A DNA stretch of 64,000 bases from Deinococcus detaillensis (GTDB lineage: Bacteria; Deinococcota; Deinococci; Deinococcales; Deinococcaceae). The notes beneath the pieces were generated by a model that saw nothing but the letters and a program-made list of their open reading frames with translations, ran no database searches and was not told the origin of the DNA. The position numbers and the translations under genes were made by a program. Location: positions 62,001 to 126,000 of the forward strand of contig NZ_VKDB01000002.1 of the NCBI RefSeq assembly GCF_007280555.1, given 5' to 3'. This document shows positions 24,111 through 35,364 of the stretch, piece after piece. Each line of letters starts with the position of its first letter. Position 1 is the stretch's first letter.

Positions 24111-26090
24111 ATGACCGAATATCTCCAACTCGCCACCTGTGATTACCCCGAACACGTTCCGGCAGACCGTCCGGCCATTTACGCCAAGCAGCAGCGCGAA
24201 CTCGGCCTGACTTATGTGCGCCTCGCCGAGTTTGCCTGGAGCCGGATGGAGCCGCGCCAAGGTGAATTCGACTGGGTGTGGCTCGACGAGGCCATTGACG
24301 CTTATCAAGCGGGCGGCCTAAAGGTGGTGCTGTGTACCCCGACGCCTACGCCTCCGGCTTGGCTGATTTGCGCCCACCCCGAAATCTTGCCTTATGACGA
24401 GCAGGGACGGGTGCGCGAGTTCGGTTCGCGGCGGCATTACGATTTTGCCTCGCCCATCTACCGCGAGCATTCCCGCCGAATCACGCGGGCGATTGCCGAG
24501 CGCTACGGTGAGCACCCAGCGGTGGTGGGCTGGCAGACCGACAACGAATGGGCTTGCCACAACACGGGGCGCAGCTACGGCGGCGCGAGCGCGGCGGCTT
24601 TCCCGGCGTGGCTGGAGGCCAAATACGGCAGCCTGGAGCAGCTCAACACCGCCTGGGGCAATGTCTTTTGGAGCATGGAGTACACCGACTGGGCGCAGAT
24701 CAAACCGCCGATTTTGCTCGTCACCGAGCCGAACCCATCGCATGTTCTGGACTACTACCGCTTTTGCTCCTCGCTGATCGCTTCGTTTCAAGCTGAGCAG
24801 GTCGCCATTTTGCGTGAGCGGTCGCCGGGCCGCTTTGTCACCCACAATTTCATGATCTTCGAGAGCGGCTTTGATCACTACGAAGTCGCCAAGGGCTTAG
24901 ATTTCGTCTCGTGGGACAACTACCCCACCGGGATGCTGGAGTTCTTTGCGCCCAGCGGCCAGAGTGACGACATCAAAACCCACTTTGCCCGCACCGGCCA
25001 CCCCGACTTGATCGGCTTTAACCACGACCTCTACCGGGGCATGCTGAAAGGTAAGGAGGGTCTGGGGCGGCAAGGCGCAGGCACGCCCAGCGGCCCCTGG
25101 GTCATGGAGCAGCAGTGTGGGCAGGTCAACTGGGCCCCCTTCAACCCGCTGCCAGCACGCGGCGCGGTGCAACTCTGGACGGCGCAGGCGTGGGCGCACG
25201 GCGTGGACGTGGTGAGTTATTTTCGCTGGCGGGCCGCCACGATGGCGCAAGAAGTCATGCACTCGGGCCTGCTGCGCCACGACGAAACGCCGGATCGGGG
25301 CTACGAGGAAGTCAAAGCGCTGAAGCTGAGTGATTTTCCGCTTGGCGAAGTCCCAGCCAAAGTCGCTTTGCTCCACGATTACGACAGCTTGTGGCTTTAC
25401 GACGCCCAAAAGCACAGCGCGTCCATGAGTTACTGGACGCAGACTGTCACCTATTACATGGCGCTGCGGAGTCTGGGACTGGACGTGGACATTCTTCACT
25501 CCGACGCCGATTTGAGCGGTTACAAAGTGGTGGTGGCTCCCGCCCTGACCCTCATTTCGGCTGAGCAGGCGCGGCAGTTTTCGGCGCTGGCGGCCAGCGG
25601 CACTAAGTTGGTTTTTGGCCCGCGCACCGCCTTCCGAACGCCCGGCGGCGAGACGTGGAGCGAGGGGCAATTTGGCCCCATGAGCGATTTGATCGGCGCA
25701 AAGTTGCTGCAATACGACTCGCTGCGCCCTGGCCTTACCCAAAGTGTCAAGTACGGTGAGGGAACATTCGCGGCGACGGACTGGGCTGAGAGCTACCGGC
25801 TGAGCGGCGCAAGAGCTCTGGCGAGCTACGTCGGCGGGCCGCTGGATACTCAGGCGGCAGTCATCCGAAAAGGCCACGTCACCGTCATCGGCGCTCACCA
25901 GCAAGAACTCATCGGCACGGTCTTGAGCGAAATTTTGATGAATGTCGGCATTTCGGTAGAAACTTTGCCGGACGGGGTGCGCCTCAGTCGCCGGGCCGGC
26001 AAGACCTTACTCCAAAATTGGAATCCGCACCCTGTAAAGTGGCAGGGCCGCCTCCTCGCTCCGGTGAGCTTCACGGTGCTGGATGCTTAA
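24111..26090 (+). CDS. Beta-galactosidase, GH42
   Basis: A 659-residue glycoside hydrolase family 42 enzyme that releases galactose from beta-galactosides. The barrel starts with [20 protein letters not shown]; the acid/base Glu lies in [11 protein letters not shown] and the nucleophile Glu in [13 protein letters not shown] trimerisation-type middle domain and a small beta-domain follow. The ATG at 24111 has AAAAGGAA upstream and begins at the conserved family start; an ATG at 24075 adds only 12 unrelated residues. There is no signal peptide, so it works on imported sugar. It lies nine bases before galT. Confidence 0.93.
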   Translation: MTEYLQLATCDYPEHVPADRPAIYAKQQRELGLTYVRLAEFAWSRMEPRQGEFDWVWLDEAIDAYQAGGLKVVLCTPTPTPPAWLICAHPEILPYDEQGRVREFGSRRHYDFASPIYREHSRRITRAIAERYGEHPAVVGWQTDNEWACHNTGRSYGGASAAAFPAWLEAKYGSLEQLNTAWGNVFWSMEYTDWAQIKPPILLVTEPNPSHVLDYYRFCSSLIASFQAEQVAILRERSPGRFVTHNFMIFESGFDHYEVAKGLDFVSWDNYPTGMLEFFAPSGQSDDIKTHFARTGHPDLIGFNHDLYRGMLKGKEGLGRQGAGTPSGPWVMEQQCGQVNWAPFNPLPARGAVQLWTAQAWAHGVDVVSYFRWRAATMAQEVMHSGLLRHDETPDRGYEEVKALKLSDFPLGEVPAKVALLHDYDSLWLYDAQKHSASMSYWTQTVTYYMALRSLGLDVDILHSDADLSGYKVVVAPALTLISAEQARQFSALAASGTKLVFGPRTAFRTPGGETWSEGQFGPMSDLIGAKLLQYDSLRPGLTQSVKYGEGTFAATDWAESYRLSGARALASYVGGPLDTQAAVIRKGHVTVIGAHQQELIGTVLSEILMNVGISVETLPDGVRLSRRAGKTLLQNWNPHPVKWQGRLLAPVSFTVLDA

Positions 26091-26099
26091 AAGGAATCC

Positions 26100-27218
26100 A
26101 TGACCCCACTCTCCGATCTCGCTTCGCCACAAACCACGCCTTTTTATGCCCAGGACTTCACCAAACCCGATGGCCGCTCCCTGACTTTGTACGGCCTCTT
26201 TCCGATTGAACTCGCCTCACCCGTTCCCAGCCCCAGCGACGAACCGGTGGACGCCCGCCCCGAAATGCGCTGGCATCCGCTGCGGGGAGAGTGGGTCATG
26301 TACGCCGCGCACCGCATGGGCCGCACGTTCTTGCCGCCGCCGGAATACAACCCGCTTGCCCCCACCTCCGACCCTGCTCATCCCACTGAGTTGCCGCGTG
26401 GGCGCTACGACATGGCGGTGTTCGACAACCGCTTTCCCAGCCTGAGCCTCTTGGCCCCGCAACCAGAAGCCGTGCCCGGCACCGACCCCCGGCCCGGCAC
26501 CGGCAAGTGCGAGGTGGTGGTGTTTAGCCAAGACGCTTCCGGCACACTGGGGGGGCTGAGCGCCGATCGGGTCGAACTGCTGCTGCGAATCTGGGCCGAC
26601 CGCACCGCCCGCTTGGAGGCCACCGGAAAAATCAAGAGTGTACTGGCCTTTGAAAACAGGGGCGTGGAAGTCGGCGTGACCTTGCACCACCCGCACGGCC
26701 AGCTTTACGCTTACGACCACATTCCGCCGGTTCAGGCCCAGATGCTGGCGAGCGCCGAGGCCCACTTCAAAGACAGGGGTCAGCCCTGGCTCAGCGATTT
26801 TGTCGCCGCTGAGCGTGAGGCCGCCGTGCGCTTGATCTTGGACGCCGGAGAGGCCCTCAGCGTGGTGCCGCCGTTTGCCCGCTACACCTACGAAACATGG
26901 GTGCTTCCGGCGCGGGCGGCCTCGCGCTTGTCTGACCTCAGCAGCGCCGAAGTCACTTCGTTTGCCCGCGTTCTCAAAGACGCTTTGCTGCGCTTAGACG
27001 CCCTCTTTGGGGTGCGGATGCCCTACCTGCTTACACTGCATCAGTCTCCCCTCGGCGGCGAGTATCCGGCGTTTCCGCTGCACATCGAGATTTATCCGTA
27101 CCTGCGTTCACCCGGCAAGCTCAAGTACCTCGCGGGCACTGAGCAGGGCGCGGGCGAGTTTGCCAATGACAACTTCCCCGAGGGGGCGGCTGCCGACTTG
27201 CGGGCCGTTCAACTGTGA
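26100..27218 (+). CDS. galT: Galactose-1-phosphate uridylyltransferase
   Basis: A 372-residue Leloir enzyme that exchanges UMP between UDP-glucose and galactose 1-phosphate. The catalytic motif [15 protein letters not shown] is at about residue 197, the second His of HPH being the uridylylated nucleophile. The N-terminal part has [15 protein letters not shown] and the C-terminal part [21 protein letters not shown] in sections, both typical of GalT. AAAAGGAATCC precedes the ATG. The stop codon lies in the first unit of a short tandem repeat that leads to galK. Confidence 0.93.
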   Translation: MTPLSDLASPQTTPFYAQDFTKPDGRSLTLYGLFPIELASPVPSPSDEPVDARPEMRWHPLRGEWVMYAAHRMGRTFLPPPEYNPLAPTSDPAHPTELPRGRYDMAVFDNRFPSLSLLAPQPEAVPGTDPRPGTGKCEVVVFSQDASGTLGGLSADRVELLLRIWADRTARLEATGKIKSVLAFENRGVEVGVTLHHPHGQLYAYDHIPPVQAQMLASAEAHFKDRGQPWLSDFVAAEREAAVRLILDAGEALSVVPPFARYTYETWVLPARAASRLSDLSSAEVTSFARVLKDALLRLDALFGVRMPYLLTLHQSPLGGEYPAFPLHIEIYPYLRSPGKLKYLAGTEQGAGEFANDNFPEGAAADLRAVQL

Positions 27219-27255
27219 AGGCTGCTCAACTGTGAAAGCTATTTAACTGTGAAAG
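27211..27255 (+). repeat. Three tandem 17-bp repeats across the galT stop codon
   Basis: AACTGTGAA starts at 27211, 27228 and 27245, exactly 17 bases apart. The first copy encodes the last codons and stop of galT. The later copies carry the same stop and lead to the galK ribosome site. Recent local duplication is the simplest explanation. Confidence 0.7.
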
Positions 27256-27265
27256 AGGTGGAGAT

Positions 27266-28315
27266 TTGAAGACGCCAGAAACGTACCAATCGGTCTTCGG
27301 CGGTGAACCGGAAGTCGTCGCCAGTGCGCCGGGGCGGGTCAATTTGCTGGGCGAACACACCGATTATCAGGGCGGTTTCGTGCTGCCCACTGCCATCCCG
27401 CAGCGGGCCACCGTCAGCTTGGGGCGCAACGGCACGCAGCAGCACCGCCTGCGTAGCGCCAATCTCAACCATACGCTAGACGTTCCGGTGGGTGAGGTGG
27501 GCAGCAGTTTTGCGCCGTACCTGACCGGCTGCTTCGAGCTGAGCGGCGTCACCGAGGGCCTCAACGCCTTTATCTTCAGCACGGTTCCCAGCGGCGGCCT
27601 GAGCAGCAGCGCGGCGCTGGAGGTGGCGGCGCTACGGGCACTGCGCGAATTGTACGGTCTAGCGCTTGATGATGTGGAATTGGCTTTGCGTGGAGTGCGG
27701 GTTGAACACGAATTTGTGGGCGTGATGTGCGGCGTGATGGATCAGATGGCTTCCAGCCTCGCCGACACCAAGACGCTGCTGCTGATCGACACCCGCACTT
27801 TGGAGCGCCGGGCCGTGCCGCTGCCCGCTGGCTCAGAAGTTTTAGTGCTGGATTCGGGCGTGCCGCGCCGCCTCGCCGAGTCGGGCTACAACGAACGCCG
27901 CGCCCAAGTCGAGGAAGCCAGCCGCTTGCTGGGCGTGCCGCAACTGCGCGACGTGCTGAGCGTTGCCGAGCTGAGCGGGCTGCCGGAGCTGCTCAGGCGG
28001 CGTGCCCGCCACGTGGTCAGCGAAAATGCCCGCGTGCTGGCCGCCCTCAGCGCCGACGCCGCCGAGTTTGGCCGGTTGATGAACGCCTCGCACGCCAGCT
28101 TGCAGATCGATTATGAAGTCTCACACCCGCAGGTCGATGAGCTGGTGGCGCTCCTGCAAGCCCATCCGCAGGTCTACGGCGCTCGGATGACCGGAGCCGG
28201 ATTCGGCGGCGCGGTGGTGGCGCTGATTCACGAAGGTGCGGCGGGTCTGGCCAGCAACGTGCTGTTCGATTATCACGAGCAAACCGGCGTGCGCGGCGTG
28301 CAGGTGGTGCCGTAG
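27266..28315 (+). CDS. galK: Galactokinase
   Basis: A 349-residue GHMP kinase that makes galactose 1-phosphate. All three family motifs are present: [15 protein letters not shown] near the N-terminus, [16 protein letters not shown] in the middle, and [13 protein letters not shown] near the end. The catalytic Asp follows in [12 protein letters not shown]. The start is TTG at 27266, three bases after a GAGGTGGAG ribosome site; no ATG is available before the first motif. It is followed by the alpha-galactosidase gene. Confidence 0.93.
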   Translation: MKTPETYQSVFGGEPEVVASAPGRVNLLGEHTDYQGGFVLPTAIPQRATVSLGRNGTQQHRLRSANLNHTLDVPVGEVGSSFAPYLTGCFELSGVTEGLNAFIFSTVPSGGLSSSAALEVAALRALRELYGLALDDVELALRGVRVEHEFVGVMCGVMDQMASSLADTKTLLLIDTRTLERRAVPLPAGSEVLVLDSGVPRRLAESGYNERRAQVEEASRLLGVPQLRDVLSVAELSGLPELLRRRARHVVSENARVLAALSADAAEFGRLMNASHASLQIDYEVSHPQVDELVALLQAHPQVYGARMTGAGFGGAVVALIHEGAAGLASNVLFDYHEQTGVRGVQVVP

Positions 28316-28374
28316 CCCTGATCTCCGTGTTCTCAACCCTTCCCTTCCCACTCTTTCCCTCACGAGGCTCCAAC

Positions 28375-29871
<1,497 letters not shown>

Positions 29872-29878
29872 GCCGGCT

Positions 29879-30745
29879 TCAGCGCCCCCGTGCCGGACTG
29901 CCCAGCAAGGCCACCAAGCGCTCGACCTGGGCTTGCTGGTTTGCTTCAAGGGCTGCCGCCGCTTCTTTTTGAATGCTGCGCCACGCTTCAAAGCTGCGCT
30001 CGGTGGTGTGGGTCACGGCGGCGTTGACGGTGAAGTGCAGGCTCGGTGAGCGCTTCATGGCCGCTTCGATCCCCTCGCCGCGTGCGCCGAGCAGCGCTCC
30101 CAGAATGCCTTTTTCTTCGGCGCGGCGCTGCAACTCACGCCTCAGGGCGCGGTCTTTGATGCGTTCCACCACTTCCCAAGCGGCGTCTTGCACCAGTTCG
30201 CGGCCCGGCGCGGCCCGGAAAACCTCCACCCACAAGTCCTCACCGCTGCGTCCGGTGCGCTGGGCCAAGCCGCTTGGCAACTCGGCCCAGTGGGTTTCAA
30301 AGTCGCGGGCGTCTTCGACCAGCACCTTGATCTGGCGGGTTCCGGCTTCCAGCGTGACCCGGTGGCCTTCGGGAAGCACGGCCCAGGCGCTGCGGCCCTG
30401 CTCATCGAGGGCCTGCATGCTGCTGTAAGCGTCGGCGAGCATTTCCGCTGAGTCGCTGGCGCTGCCCAGGCGGGCGCGGTCGGCGTAGAGGCCCACAGCG
30501 CCGCCGTCTTCCAGCCGGATTTCGTGCTTGACGTGGCGTAGGCCGTAGCCCCAGACCTCGTGGGCGGCGCTCAGGGCGGCGCTGAGTTGCTCGGCGCTCA
30601 GGTTGGCCACGCTGAGGTCAGGCAAAGCGGTTCTGAGCAGGCCTTGCAGCGCCTGAGCAGCCGAGCTGCTGAGAGCAGAATTGGCGGCGGTGGAACTTGC
30701 GTCTTTTTGCACCGCTTCTTTTTTGGGTTTGGGGGCTTGCGTCAT
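29879..30745 (-). CDS. Conserved hypothetical protein, 288 residues
   Basis: I do not recognise a family. The first 35 residues are rich in Lys, Ala and Ser and look disordered. A mixed alpha/beta region follows (WGYGLRHVKHEIRLEDGG to WVEVFRAAPGRE), then a charged helical region (KDRALRRELQRRAEEKGIL) and a coiled-coil-like C-terminus rich in Ala, Glu and Gln. There is no signal peptide or membrane segment. AAGGAG lies before the ATG at 30745. It stands alone between the galactoside operon and DUF2254, and ends seven bases from the alpha-galactosidase stop. Confidence 0.6.
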   Translation of the reverse strand: MTQAPKPKKEAVQKDASSTAANSALSSSAAQALQGLLRTALPDLSVANLSAEQLSAALSAAHEVWGYGLRHVKHEIRLEDGGAVGLYADRARLGSASDSAEMLADAYSSMQALDEQGRSAWAVLPEGHRVTLEAGTRQIKVLVEDARDFETHWAELPSGLAQRTGRSGEDLWVEVFRAAPGRELVQDAAWEVVERIKDRALRRELQRRAEEKGILGALLGARGEGIEAAMKRSPSLHFTVNAAVTHTTERSFEAWRSIQKEAAAALEANQQAQVERLVALLGSPARGR

Positions 30746-30882
30746 CTGGCTCCTTGTGGAGGTGAATTCGGATCGGTGGACATTCACCTCAATTGTTATT
30801 CTGTTATATCACAAGTGGGGATGTTTTATTCGGTATTTGGCGCAGTATGCCGTCTCGCTGTTGGCTTGCTCAGCCATTCACA

Positions 30883-32178
30883 TTAGCGCCGCAGGACTTC
30901 CTCGCGGCCCAGCAGCAGTTGGCGCAGGGTACTGTAACGCTGCTCGATGTCGGCCCTATCGCCTGAATTCTCGGTGACGCGCAGGGCGTCTTCGCGCACC
31001 ATGTCGGCGTGGCGGCGAATCACGGCGCGGCGCTGTTCGTCATGGAGGCAGGAGGCCGTCACCGTCAGCACCTCCAGAAGCCGGATGGTGACGCTGGGGC
31101 TGCCGGCTCCGTACTGGCGGATCATGTCAAACATGCGGGCCAGCAGGCCTTCAAAGTCGGTCACGGGCATCACCAAGCGCAACTGCTTATCTCGGTAGAA
31201 AATTCCATCAGGCCAGCGGCGATCTTGCAAGCTGCACAGCGCGTCACCAAAGCGGTCAATCACGTCGATGGCCGTCACCGGATCATTGACTCCTGGCGAC
31301 AGGGCGCGGGCCGCCACTTCACTGAGCTGGCGCACGCTGTATTCCAAATCTTGCCCGGTGGTGCGGGTGTCGCCCAGGGTCAGCGCGTCCATCACGCCTT
31401 TGGGCAATCTCGGCACGCCCACCGCAATCAGCGAATTGGGAAACACATAATCGCCGGGCCGCACCAACAGCCGCAGTGCCACATGGTCTTGGCCCGCCTT
31501 TTTAAGCAGCAACTCGGTGTCGAGCAGTTGCAAGTAGCCGCTGCTGGGTGCGTGCAGTTCTTCGCCGCCGTCCCAAAAGTTGTCGGGCGGCGCGGCTGCT
31601 CCTGGCGGACCCTGATCTTGCTGCTCGGTGGCGTTGAGCAAGGCCTGCCGCATATCGTTTCGCAGCGAGTTGACCACCCGCGTCATGCTGATGCTGCCGG
31701 TGATGTGGGCGAGGTAATACACCAACATGCCCACGCAGGCCAGCCCAAAAACCAGCGCGGCGGTGGTGTTGTAATGCGGAACAAACGGCGGGTCGCCGCC
31801 CTGCACGGCCCGGAGAGTATACAGCGAGAAAGCAAACGTAGAAATGAAGGTGCCGAGCGTCAACTGATTGCCTCTATCGGACGTGAAGTTGCCCAGCAGC
31901 CTCGGCCCCATCGAGCCGGCGGCGTAGGAGAGCGCAGCGATGGTGATGGAAAAAACGGTACCGGCCACCCCGATGCTGCTGGCGGCGATGGCCCCCAAGA
32001 GGCTCCGCGCCCCCGTTTCGCCGCCGCCATACACAAAAGTCAACCATTTGGGCACGCCGTAAGTCTCTTCGAGTTTGACGCCCAGCTCGGCCAAAACCAG
32101 TGCCAGCACCGTCATCACCGCCGGAATAAACCAAAACTGCACCGAGAGTTCGCGCAGGCGAAACAGCAGCCGGTTCAC
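30883..32178 (-). CDS. DUF2254 membrane protein
   Basis: A 431-residue protein with four N-terminal membrane segments (about residues 13-32, 58-85, 105-122 and 140-160) and a large soluble C-terminal domain, the layout of DUF2254. Recognisable stretches are FSITIAALSYAAGSMGPRLL, LDTELLLKKAGQDH, and the conserved SPGVNDPVTAIDVID. The GTG at 32178 overlaps the stop of the MscS gene as GTGA, so the two membrane proteins are co-translated. The biochemical role is unknown; pairing with a mechanosensitive channel suggests envelope or osmotic stress. Confidence 0.85.
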   Translation of the reverse strand: MNRLLFRLRELSVQFWFIPAVMTVLALVLAELGVKLEETYGVPKWLTFVYGGGETGARSLLGAIAASSIGVAGTVFSITIAALSYAAGSMGPRLLGNFTSDRGNQLTLGTFISTFAFSLYTLRAVQGGDPPFVPHYNTTAALVFGLACVGMLVYYLAHITGSISMTRVVNSLRNDMRQALLNATEQQDQGPPGAAAPPDNFWDGGEELHAPSSGYLQLLDTELLLKKAGQDHVALRLLVRPGDYVFPNSLIAVGVPRLPKGVMDALTLGDTRTTGQDLEYSVRQLSEVAARALSPGVNDPVTAIDVIDRFGDALCSLQDRRWPDGIFYRDKQLRLVMPVTDFEGLLARMFDMIRQYGAGSPSVTIRLLEVLTVTASCLHDEQRRAVIRRHADMVREDALRVTENSGDRADIEQRYSTLRQLLLGREEVLRR

Positions 32179-33224
32179 GCCGAGGGCTCTGCGCCGCTCT
32201 GACCTGCATGTTGGAGATCAGGCTTCTGGAGATCGGGTTGTTGGGGAGTGGGCGGCGATTGGCCCGCTGACGCTTCGGCTCTCCGCTTACCCTCAAACTC
32301 AATTTCTTGGCGGGTCTTTGGGTTGTCTTTGCGGGCGGGCCAGCCTTCGCGCTGCTTGACGCGGTCGCCGTCCACCGTCTCGGTTTGGTCGTGAAAGAGA
32401 ATTTGCTGGGTGGGCATAGGCAGGTCTATTCCCGCCGCGATCAGCACGCTTTTGAGCTGCTCTAAGACCTGATCTTGGGCTTCCACCACTTCGCCCCGCT
32501 TGGGCGGATCGACCCAAAACCGGATATTCAAATTGACCGAAGAATCGCCCAAACTGTCCACCAACACGCTCGGTGCGGGGTCTTTGAGCACGTCGTCGAT
32601 CTTGCCGATGGTGTCCAGAATCAGTTTTTTGGCCTGTGCAATATCGTCGCCGTAGCCGATGCCCACCGAGACGCTCAGGCGGCGATTGTCGTAAGCGGTG
32701 TTGACCGTGACGCGGTTGGTATACAAATCTGAATTGGGCACCACCACCAAGCGGTTGTCATAAGTCCGCAGCAAGGTGGCCCGCACCTGAATGTCTTCCA
32801 CAGTGCCTTCGCTGCCGCCGGTCACGATCTGGTCGCCAATGCGGAAGGGGCGGGTAATGAGAATCAGAATGCCTGCCAGGAGGTTTTGAAAAATATCTTT
32901 GAAGGCAAAGCCGATGGCCACACCGCTGACCCCCAGCGCTCCAAACAAAGACGCCGCTGTCAGTGCGGGGAAAATAATGGTCAGCGCCACCAGCAAGCCG
33001 ATGCCCAGCACCACCCAGGAAGCGATCCTCGAAAAGACCAGCGCAATGCCCCGGGGCTGTCCGGCCCGCTCGGCCACAGACACCACCGCGTTGCGAACCA
33101 GCCGGGCGATAAACATGAACACCAAAAAAAGAACAACCCCAATCAAGAGGTTGGGGATAATCAGTAAGACACTCTGCGCCATGCCTTGAAGCTTGGTCAC
33201 GATAGCTGATAGGTCGAGGTTCAT
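32175..33224 (-). CDS. MscS-family small mechanosensitive channel
   Basis: A 349-residue channel with three membrane helices and the pore-lining helix region ASLFGALGVSGVAIGFAFKD, then the beta-domain FRIGDQIVTGGSEGTVEDIQ and VVPNSDLYTNRV, all typical of MscS. The soluble vestibule extends to about residue 270. The last 80 residues are a hydrophilic tail rich in Lys, Arg, Gln and Pro that normal MscS lacks. It releases solutes on osmotic downshock. It is translationally coupled to DUF2254. Confidence 0.9.
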   Translation of the reverse strand: MNLDLSAIVTKLQGMAQSVLLIIPNLLIGVVLFLVFMFIARLVRNAVVSVAERAGQPRGIALVFSRIASWVVLGIGLLVALTIIFPALTAASLFGALGVSGVAIGFAFKDIFQNLLAGILILITRPFRIGDQIVTGGSEGTVEDIQVRATLLRTYDNRLVVVPNSDLYTNRVTVNTAYDNRRLSVSVGIGYGDDIAQAKKLILDTIGKIDDVLKDPAPSVLVDSLGDSSVNLNIRFWVDPPKRGEVVEAQDQVLEQLKSVLIAAGIDLPMPTQQILFHDQTETVDGDRVKQREGWPARKDNPKTRQEIEFEGKRRAEASAGQSPPTPQQPDLQKPDLQHAGQSGAEPSA

Positions 33225-33345
33225 CTATGCAGCAGAGTAACAAGTCGGGCGCGGCAAGAGGGTATTTTGCGCCCAGAACGGCTGCGGTCTCTTGCCGAAG
33301 GGTTTATTGGGGAGCCTGAAAGCCGGGGTAGAACAGCGGCAAAGG

Positions 33346-34356
33346 CTAGCCGACTTTGCCTTCTTGCCGCCCCAGCCGACTTTGCAGCACCACCACCAGC
33401 AAGAGAAAACCGCCGCGAATCACGCTTTGCCAGTACGGCGAGAGCGAGATGATGCCCTTGCCGTTTTCAAAATTGAGGATGTTGAAAATCAGGCCCAGCA
33501 GCATCGCGCCGACCAAAGTTGACCAGACGCTGCCCACTCCGCCGGTCAGCAGCGTGCCGCCAACCACCACGCCGGCAATCGCTGAGAGTTCCCAGCCCAG
33601 ACCCTCAGTGGGCTGCCCCGCGCCGAGTTGAGCGGCCAAGATCACGCCTGCCAAGCCTGCCAGCGCCCCCGACAGCACATAAACGCCCAGCTTGATGCGG
33701 CCCACGTTCAGGCCCATCAGTTTGCTGGCGTCCTCGCCGCCGCCGATGGCCAGCGCGTGGCGGCCAAACGGCGACGAGCGCAGGGCAATGCCGCCGATCA
33801 TAAAGGCAATAATCATGATCACGCCCGGCACCGGCAGCCGCAAGAAATCGCCCTGCCCCAGCCACGTCAGGGCGGTGTTGCCGGGGTCAATGCCAACCCC
33901 GCTTTGGTTACGGGCCAGCAGCAGCGCCATGCCCCGCGCTCCCAGCAAGGTGGCCAGCGTAGTGATGAACGGCTGGATGTTGAGGCGGGTAATCACCAGC
34001 CCGTTGATCAGGCCCACCAGGCCGCCCGCCGCCACCGCGCCCAGCACCGCCACGACCACGCCGTAAGGACTCAGCAGCGCCGCCACCACGCTCGACATGG
34101 CCACCACACTGCCCACCGAGAGGTCGATACCGCCGGTAATAATGACGAAGCACATGCCCAACGAGATCAGGCCGAACATCGAGTTGTAGCGCAAAAAAGT
34201 GGAGAAATTGTACTCGCTCATAAAGCCGGTATAGCGCAGCGCCCCAAAAACAATCAGCAAAATCAGGGTGGCCAGCACCCCGTACTGACTCAGAGCGCTC
34301 AGCAGTCGGGTGCGCCCAGGGTTGGCGCGGGCGGCCTTACGGTCAGTGGACAACAT
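33346..34356 (-). CDS. yjfF: Sugar ABC transporter permease, YjfF-type
   Basis: A 336-residue ribose/galactofuranose-type permease with about nine membrane segments. The family motif GGIDLSVGSVVAMSSV and LLGARGMALLLARNQ are visible, as is the late GVVVGGTLLTGGVGSVWSTL. Its ATG directly follows the stop of the other permease (TGAATG). The gene order ytfQ, ytfR, ytfT, yjfF equals that of the Escherichia coli galactofuranose importer, which supports the name; the actual sugar here is not proven. Confidence 0.85.
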   Translation of the reverse strand: MLSTDRKAARANPGRTRLLSALSQYGVLATLILLIVFGALRYTGFMSEYNFSTFLRYNSMFGLISLGMCFVIITGGIDLSVGSVVAMSSVVAALLSPYGVVVAVLGAVAAGGLVGLINGLVITRLNIQPFITTLATLLGARGMALLLARNQSGVGIDPGNTALTWLGQGDFLRLPVPGVIMIIAFMIGGIALRSSPFGRHALAIGGGEDASKLMGLNVGRIKLGVYVLSGALAGLAGVILAAQLGAGQPTEGLGWELSAIAGVVVGGTLLTGGVGSVWSTLVGAMLLGLIFNILNFENGKGIISLSPYWQSVIRGGFLLLVVVLQSRLGRQEGKVG

Positions 34357-35364
34357 TCATTCCCTCCGGCGGCGCTGCTGCAAAGCCACCGCGACGACGA
34401 TAATGGCGGCCTTGACCACCAGCGCGGCGGCGTCCGGCACGCCTTTGGCCAGCAAGGTAAAGCGGATCAGTTGAATAATCAGCGCCCCGAACAGCGTTCC
34501 CAGCACCTGCGCTTTGCCGCCGGACAGCAGGGTGCCGCCCACCGCCACCGCCGCGATGGCGTCGAGTTCCATATTCTGGCCGACCTGATTGGCGTCCGAA
34601 CTGGAATTGATGGCGATGACGATCAGCCCGGCGACGCCCGATAGCAGCCCGCTGATGGCGTAAACCCACAGCTTGACCTTTGAGACCGGAATGCCCGACA
34701 GCCCCGCCGCCGTTTCGTTACCGCCCACGGCCAGAACTGAGCGGCCAAACACCGTGCGCTTGACCACCCAGTAAGTCACCGCCACGATAATCAGCATCAA
34801 GATGACCTGAAAGGGAATCCCGAAGGGGCGGCCCAGCCCGATGTAGGTAAAAGCGGGCGTGCTGAAGCTCTGAAGCTGCCCGTTGGTGATGACTTGCGCG
34901 ATGCCGCGTCCAGCGATGTACAGCACCAGCGTGGCGACAATCGGCTGGAGTTTGAGCCGAGTCACGAACAAGCCATTGAGCAGGCCGAACGCTCCGGCCA
35001 CCAGCACCGGCAAGATAAAGGCCAGCAAGATGCCCAGCCACTGCAAGTTGGCAAATGCCGGATTGAGGAAAATCAGCGGAGCTAGCACACCGCTGATCGC
35101 CATCAGCGACCCCACCGAGAGGTCGACGCCGCCGGTGGCGATCACCAGCGTCATGCCCATCGCCACGATGATGATGGTCGCCACCTGCGTCAAGTTGACG
35201 TTGAGGGTCTGCATACTCAAGAAGTAGGGCGTGAAGAAGGCGTTGAAAATGAGCAGCGCTGCCAGAATCAGGATGCTGGCCCGCACCTGTTTGAGGTCGG
35301 CCAGCAGGCCTTGCCAGCCGCTGCTGCCCCGCACGGAGCGGGCCGCGCTCACTTGGCCACTCAC
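34357..35364 (-). CDS. ytfT: Sugar ABC transporter permease, YtfT-type
   Basis: A 335-residue permease of the same family, with GGVDLSVGSLMAISGVLAP, GRGIAQVITNGQL and DAIAAVAVGGTLLSGGKAQV. The start at 35364 overlaps the stop of the ATPase gene, and its own stop abuts the next start, so the three are one translated unit. It would pair with YjfF to form a heterodimeric channel, as in the four-component galactofuranose importers. Confidence 0.85.
   Translation of the reverse strand: MSGQVSAARSVRGSSGWQGLLADLKQVRASILILAALLIFNAFFTPYFLSMQTLNVNLTQVATIIIVAMGMTLVIATGGVDLSVGSLMAISGVLAPLIFLNPAFANLQWLGILLAFILPVLVAGAFGLLNGLFVTRLKLQPIVATLVLYIAGRGIAQVITNGQLQSFSTPAFTYIGLGRPFGIPFQVILMLIIVAVTYWVVKRTVFGRSVLAVGGNETAAGLSGIPVSKVKLWVYAISGLLSGVAGLIVIAINSSSDANQVGQNMELDAIAAVAVGGTLLSGGKAQVLGTLFGALIIQLIRFTLLAKGVPDAAALVVKAAIIVVAVALQQRRRRE

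Noticed and set aside
27211..27255. A CRISPR-like repeat
   Set aside because: Units are 17 bases with no spacers and are tied to the galT stop codon.
33628..34644. A 338-codon Gln/His-rich frame opposite the sugar permeases
   Set aside because: It spans two coupled permease genes on the other strand and shows no family signal.
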